From: Cellulosimicrobium sp. | GTDB taxonomy: Bacteria; Actinomycetota; Actinomycetes; Actinomycetales; Cellulomonadaceae | Length of the DNA stretch: 48,007 nucleotides | NCBI GenBank assembly: GCA_029256625.1 | Contig: JAQSXO010000004.1 | Span: forward strand, 1 to 48,007 | Reading direction: 5' to 3' | Shown here: piece by piece, positions 45,997 through 48,007 of the stretch | How the letters are laid out: the number at the start of each line of letters is the position of its first letter | Position numbering within the stretch: position 1 is the stretch's first letter | The notes under the pieces: model-generated | Database searches by the model: none | What the model was told of the DNA's origin: nothing | What the model saw: the letters and a program-made list of their open reading frames with translations, nothing else | Translations under genes and position numbers: made by a program

Positions 45997-47564
45997 TCCA
46001 GGTGTTCCGCCAGGTGCTCGTCCGCCAGGACGTCACGCTCGACGACAACGTCTTCGAGATCGGTGGCGATTCGATCAAGGCGATCCGGATCGTCTCGGCG
46101 CTGCGCGCGGCTGGTTTCACGACCACAGCACGGGACGTGATGGGTGCCATGACCCCCCGGGCGATCGCACCGTTGCTCCGGACCGCTGCCGGTCCTCGCG
46201 CATCGCAGGGCGTGGTGACCGGGGTGGTGGGCGGAACGGCGATGGTCGAACAGTTCTTCGCCTGGGACCTCGCCGTGCCGGACCACTTCAACCAGGACCT
46301 GCTGATGGAGATCGGTGTCGGTGCGCGGCGCGCGACGATCGAGCAGGTCGCGGCGGCTCTGTCCGCTGTCTGGTACCACCACGACGCGCTCCGGGCGGTC
46401 GTCCGGGCGGACCGGCTCCACCTCCGCGACGTGGCCGAGGCCGGTGCCTTCCCACTCGAGAGCGTGGAGACGTCCGCCGACGGCCTCGACGGGGTGCTGC
46501 AGCAGGGCGGTGACCGTCTGCACCGGGGCCTGGACCTCGTCGCCGGCCCGCTCGCCCGCGCGCTGCTCGTGTCCACGCCGCACCGGCAGTGTCTGGTGAT
46601 CGTGGCGCACCACCTCGTCGTCGACCTGGTCTCGTGGCAGGTCATCGCCGAGGACCTCCGTACGGCGCTCGACCAGGCGGTGGCCGGCGAGGACATCACG
46701 CTGCCCGCCAAGACGGCGTCGTTGCGCGAGTGGGCGGATGCGCTGGAGGTCTTCACCACCCACCGCGCCACCGAGACCGACACCCACTGGTCGGCGGTGC
46801 ACCGTGCCCTCCCAGGAGCGGACCTGCGTGTCGAGGTGCCGACCCCGGAGACTCCGGCGGCATCGGCCCGGACGGAGGCGTTCGTGCTCGATGCGGCGGC
46901 GACGACCGCCATCGTCGACGACGGCACCCGGGCGTACTCGTGCTCCGTGGAGGACCTGGTGCTCACGGCCCTCGGGGAGGCTGCGAGGCGTCTGACCTCG
47001 CAGGAGCGACTCAGCGTGCGGTTGGAGAGCCACGGTCGGCTCGAGCACGACATGCTGCCTCCTGTGGACCGGACCGTCGGGTGGTTCACGTCGGCGTACC
47101 CCGTCGTGCTCGAGACGACGGGGGACCTGACGCAACGCGTGCTGCAGACGAAGGAACTCGTCCGCGCGGTCCCCGACCTCGGTGTCGGCTACTCGGCGGC
47201 AGCTCGTGTTGTCGACCGAGCCGACGTGACGCTCACGCTGAACTACATCGGGTCGGTCGGGGGCCGGGATGCCGCGCGGGGCAGCACGGTCGGCACGCCG
47301 TCGGCGGAGGGCAACCGGGCGTTCGGCGGGGTCTCGGTCGTCGTCGGCGTCGAGGGTGACGTCCTGCGCGTGGTGACGGCGGTCGACACCACGGTGACGA
47401 CCGACCGGTGGTTCGAGGCGTTCGTCGGCGCGCTCCGGGCAGGCCTCGAGGACCTGGCCGCTCACTGTCGACGGCAGGACGGGGTCCACCGCACCACGTC
47501 GGACCTCACGAGCACCGACCTCGACGACGACGATCTGGAGGCCCTCAACGCGCTCTTCGGCTGA
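45993..47564 (+). CDS. NRPS4: T-E didomain (completes the module begun by A3 of NRPS3)
   Basis: T: VFEIGGDSIKAI. E: HHLVVDLVSW, VGWFTSAYPVVL, LNYIGSVGG. No downstream C or TE. GTG start overlaps the NRPS3 stop (GTGA). Confidence 0.88.
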   Translation: MIQVFRQVLVRQDVTLDDNVFEIGGDSIKAIRIVSALRAAGFTTTARDVMGAMTPRAIAPLLRTAAGPRASQGVVTGVVGGTAMVEQFFAWDLAVPDHFNQDLLMEIGVGARRATIEQVAAALSAVWYHHDALRAVVRADRLHLRDVAEAGAFPLESVETSADGLDGVLQQGGDRLHRGLDLVAGPLARALLVSTPHRQCLVIVAHHLVVDLVSWQVIAEDLRTALDQAVAGEDITLPAKTASLREWADALEVFTTHRATETDTHWSAVHRALPGADLRVEVPTPETPAASARTEAFVLDAAATTAIVDDGTRAYSCSVEDLVLTALGEAARRLTSQERLSVRLESHGRLEHDMLPPVDRTVGWFTSAYPVVLETTGDLTQRVLQTKELVRAVPDLGVGYSAAARVVDRADVTLTLNYIGSVGGRDAARGSTVGTPSAEGNRAFGGVSVVVGVEGDVLRVVTAVDTTVTTDRWFEAFVGALRAGLEDLAAHCRRQDGVHRTTSDLTSTDLDDDDLEALNALFG

Positions 47565-47582
47565 GGGCGATGCCGACACCGC

Positions 47583-47603
47583 GGCCGGAGCACGGCTCCG
47601 GCC
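47583..47603 (+). terminator. Perfect 9-bp stem / 3-nt loop hairpin (GGCCGGAGC-ACG-GCTCCGGCC), 18 bp after the NRPS4 stop; likely operon terminator without a T tract
   Basis: Read directly from sequence and position. Confidence 0.65.
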
Positions 47604-47639
47604 ACGACGCCCCGGCCGCCGCCCGCCAGCCGCGGGCGC

Positions 47640-48007
47640 GCAGCCACTGGCGAGCAGCCAGCGGCCGGCCCCTACCGGCGAGCGCTCACCGCCCACCAGC
47701 CAGCGGCCACGCCGACCGGCCGACACGCACCGCCCCGACACGCACCGCCCAGCGCGCAGCGCTCACCGCCCACCGCCCACCGCTCACCGCTCACCGCTCA
47801 CCGGCCGACCTCCCACGGGTCCGGATCACCCCTGACCGCCGACCGCCGGACCGCGACCGCCGCTCACCGGCCGACCCCCCACGAGCCCGGAGCACCGCCG
47901 ACCGCCCACCCCCGACCGCCGACCGGCCGCCAACCGCCAACCGACGACCGCCAACCGACGACCTCGAACGGCCTTCCGCAAACCGCCCACGGCCCACGAC
48001 CCCGACC
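47640..48007. repeat. T-poor, C-rich repetitive noncoding tract (includes 15-bp tandem duplication and 7-bp CYCACCG array)
   Basis: CGACACGCACCGCCC at 47721-47735 and 47736-47750; six CYCACCG units at 47762-47803; recurrent CGCTCACCG and CCGACCGCC words. Confidence 0.8.

Noticed and set aside
47791-47997. 68-aa minus ORF in the terminal repetitive tract
   Set aside because: Composition (G/R/S repeats) simply reflects the C-rich repeat; no start context or homology signal.
1-48007. Transposases, integrases, tRNA or rRNA genes marking an island border
   Set aside because: None recognised on either strand by eye; absence not proven without a tRNAscan/ISfinder run.

Overview
This is a high-GC, actinobacterial-looking window, almost entirely occupied by a large NRPS / trans-AT-type PKS biosynthetic locus. 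The left edge (1-1587) holds the start of a secreted protein (minus) and a PadR regulator plus HAAS/DUF1700-like membrane protein pair (plus). NRPS1 (C-A-T-E-C-A-T-tail, minus, 1588-10080) diverges from a ~37 kb plus-strand gene set (10335-47564). That set encodes: a stand-alone malonyl-type acyltransferase; two PKS proteins (each KS-DH-KR-ACP, no AT); a frameshifted, core-deleted second AT-like gene; a stand-alone KS that keeps its Cys but has lost both catalytic His; a type II thioesterase; an ABC ATPase with two permeases; a CPBP-like membrane protein with degenerate motifs; and NRPS2 (A-T-C-A-T-C), NRPS3 (A-T-E-C-A-T-E-C-A) and NRPS4 (T-E). The NRPS3/NRPS4 break lies beside a 9-bp tandem repeat and looks like a frameshift or a GTGA-coupled split. 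No type I thioesterase, MbtH or PPTase was recognised. The window ends in a T-poor, C-rich repetitive noncoding tract. The strongest candidates for something undescribed are the overlapping AT-relic / His-less KS pseudoenzyme pair, the NRPS3/NRPS4 break, and the non-TE tail that ends NRPS1. All calls come from reading translations and motifs by eye; no database search was run, and domain boundaries are approximate.
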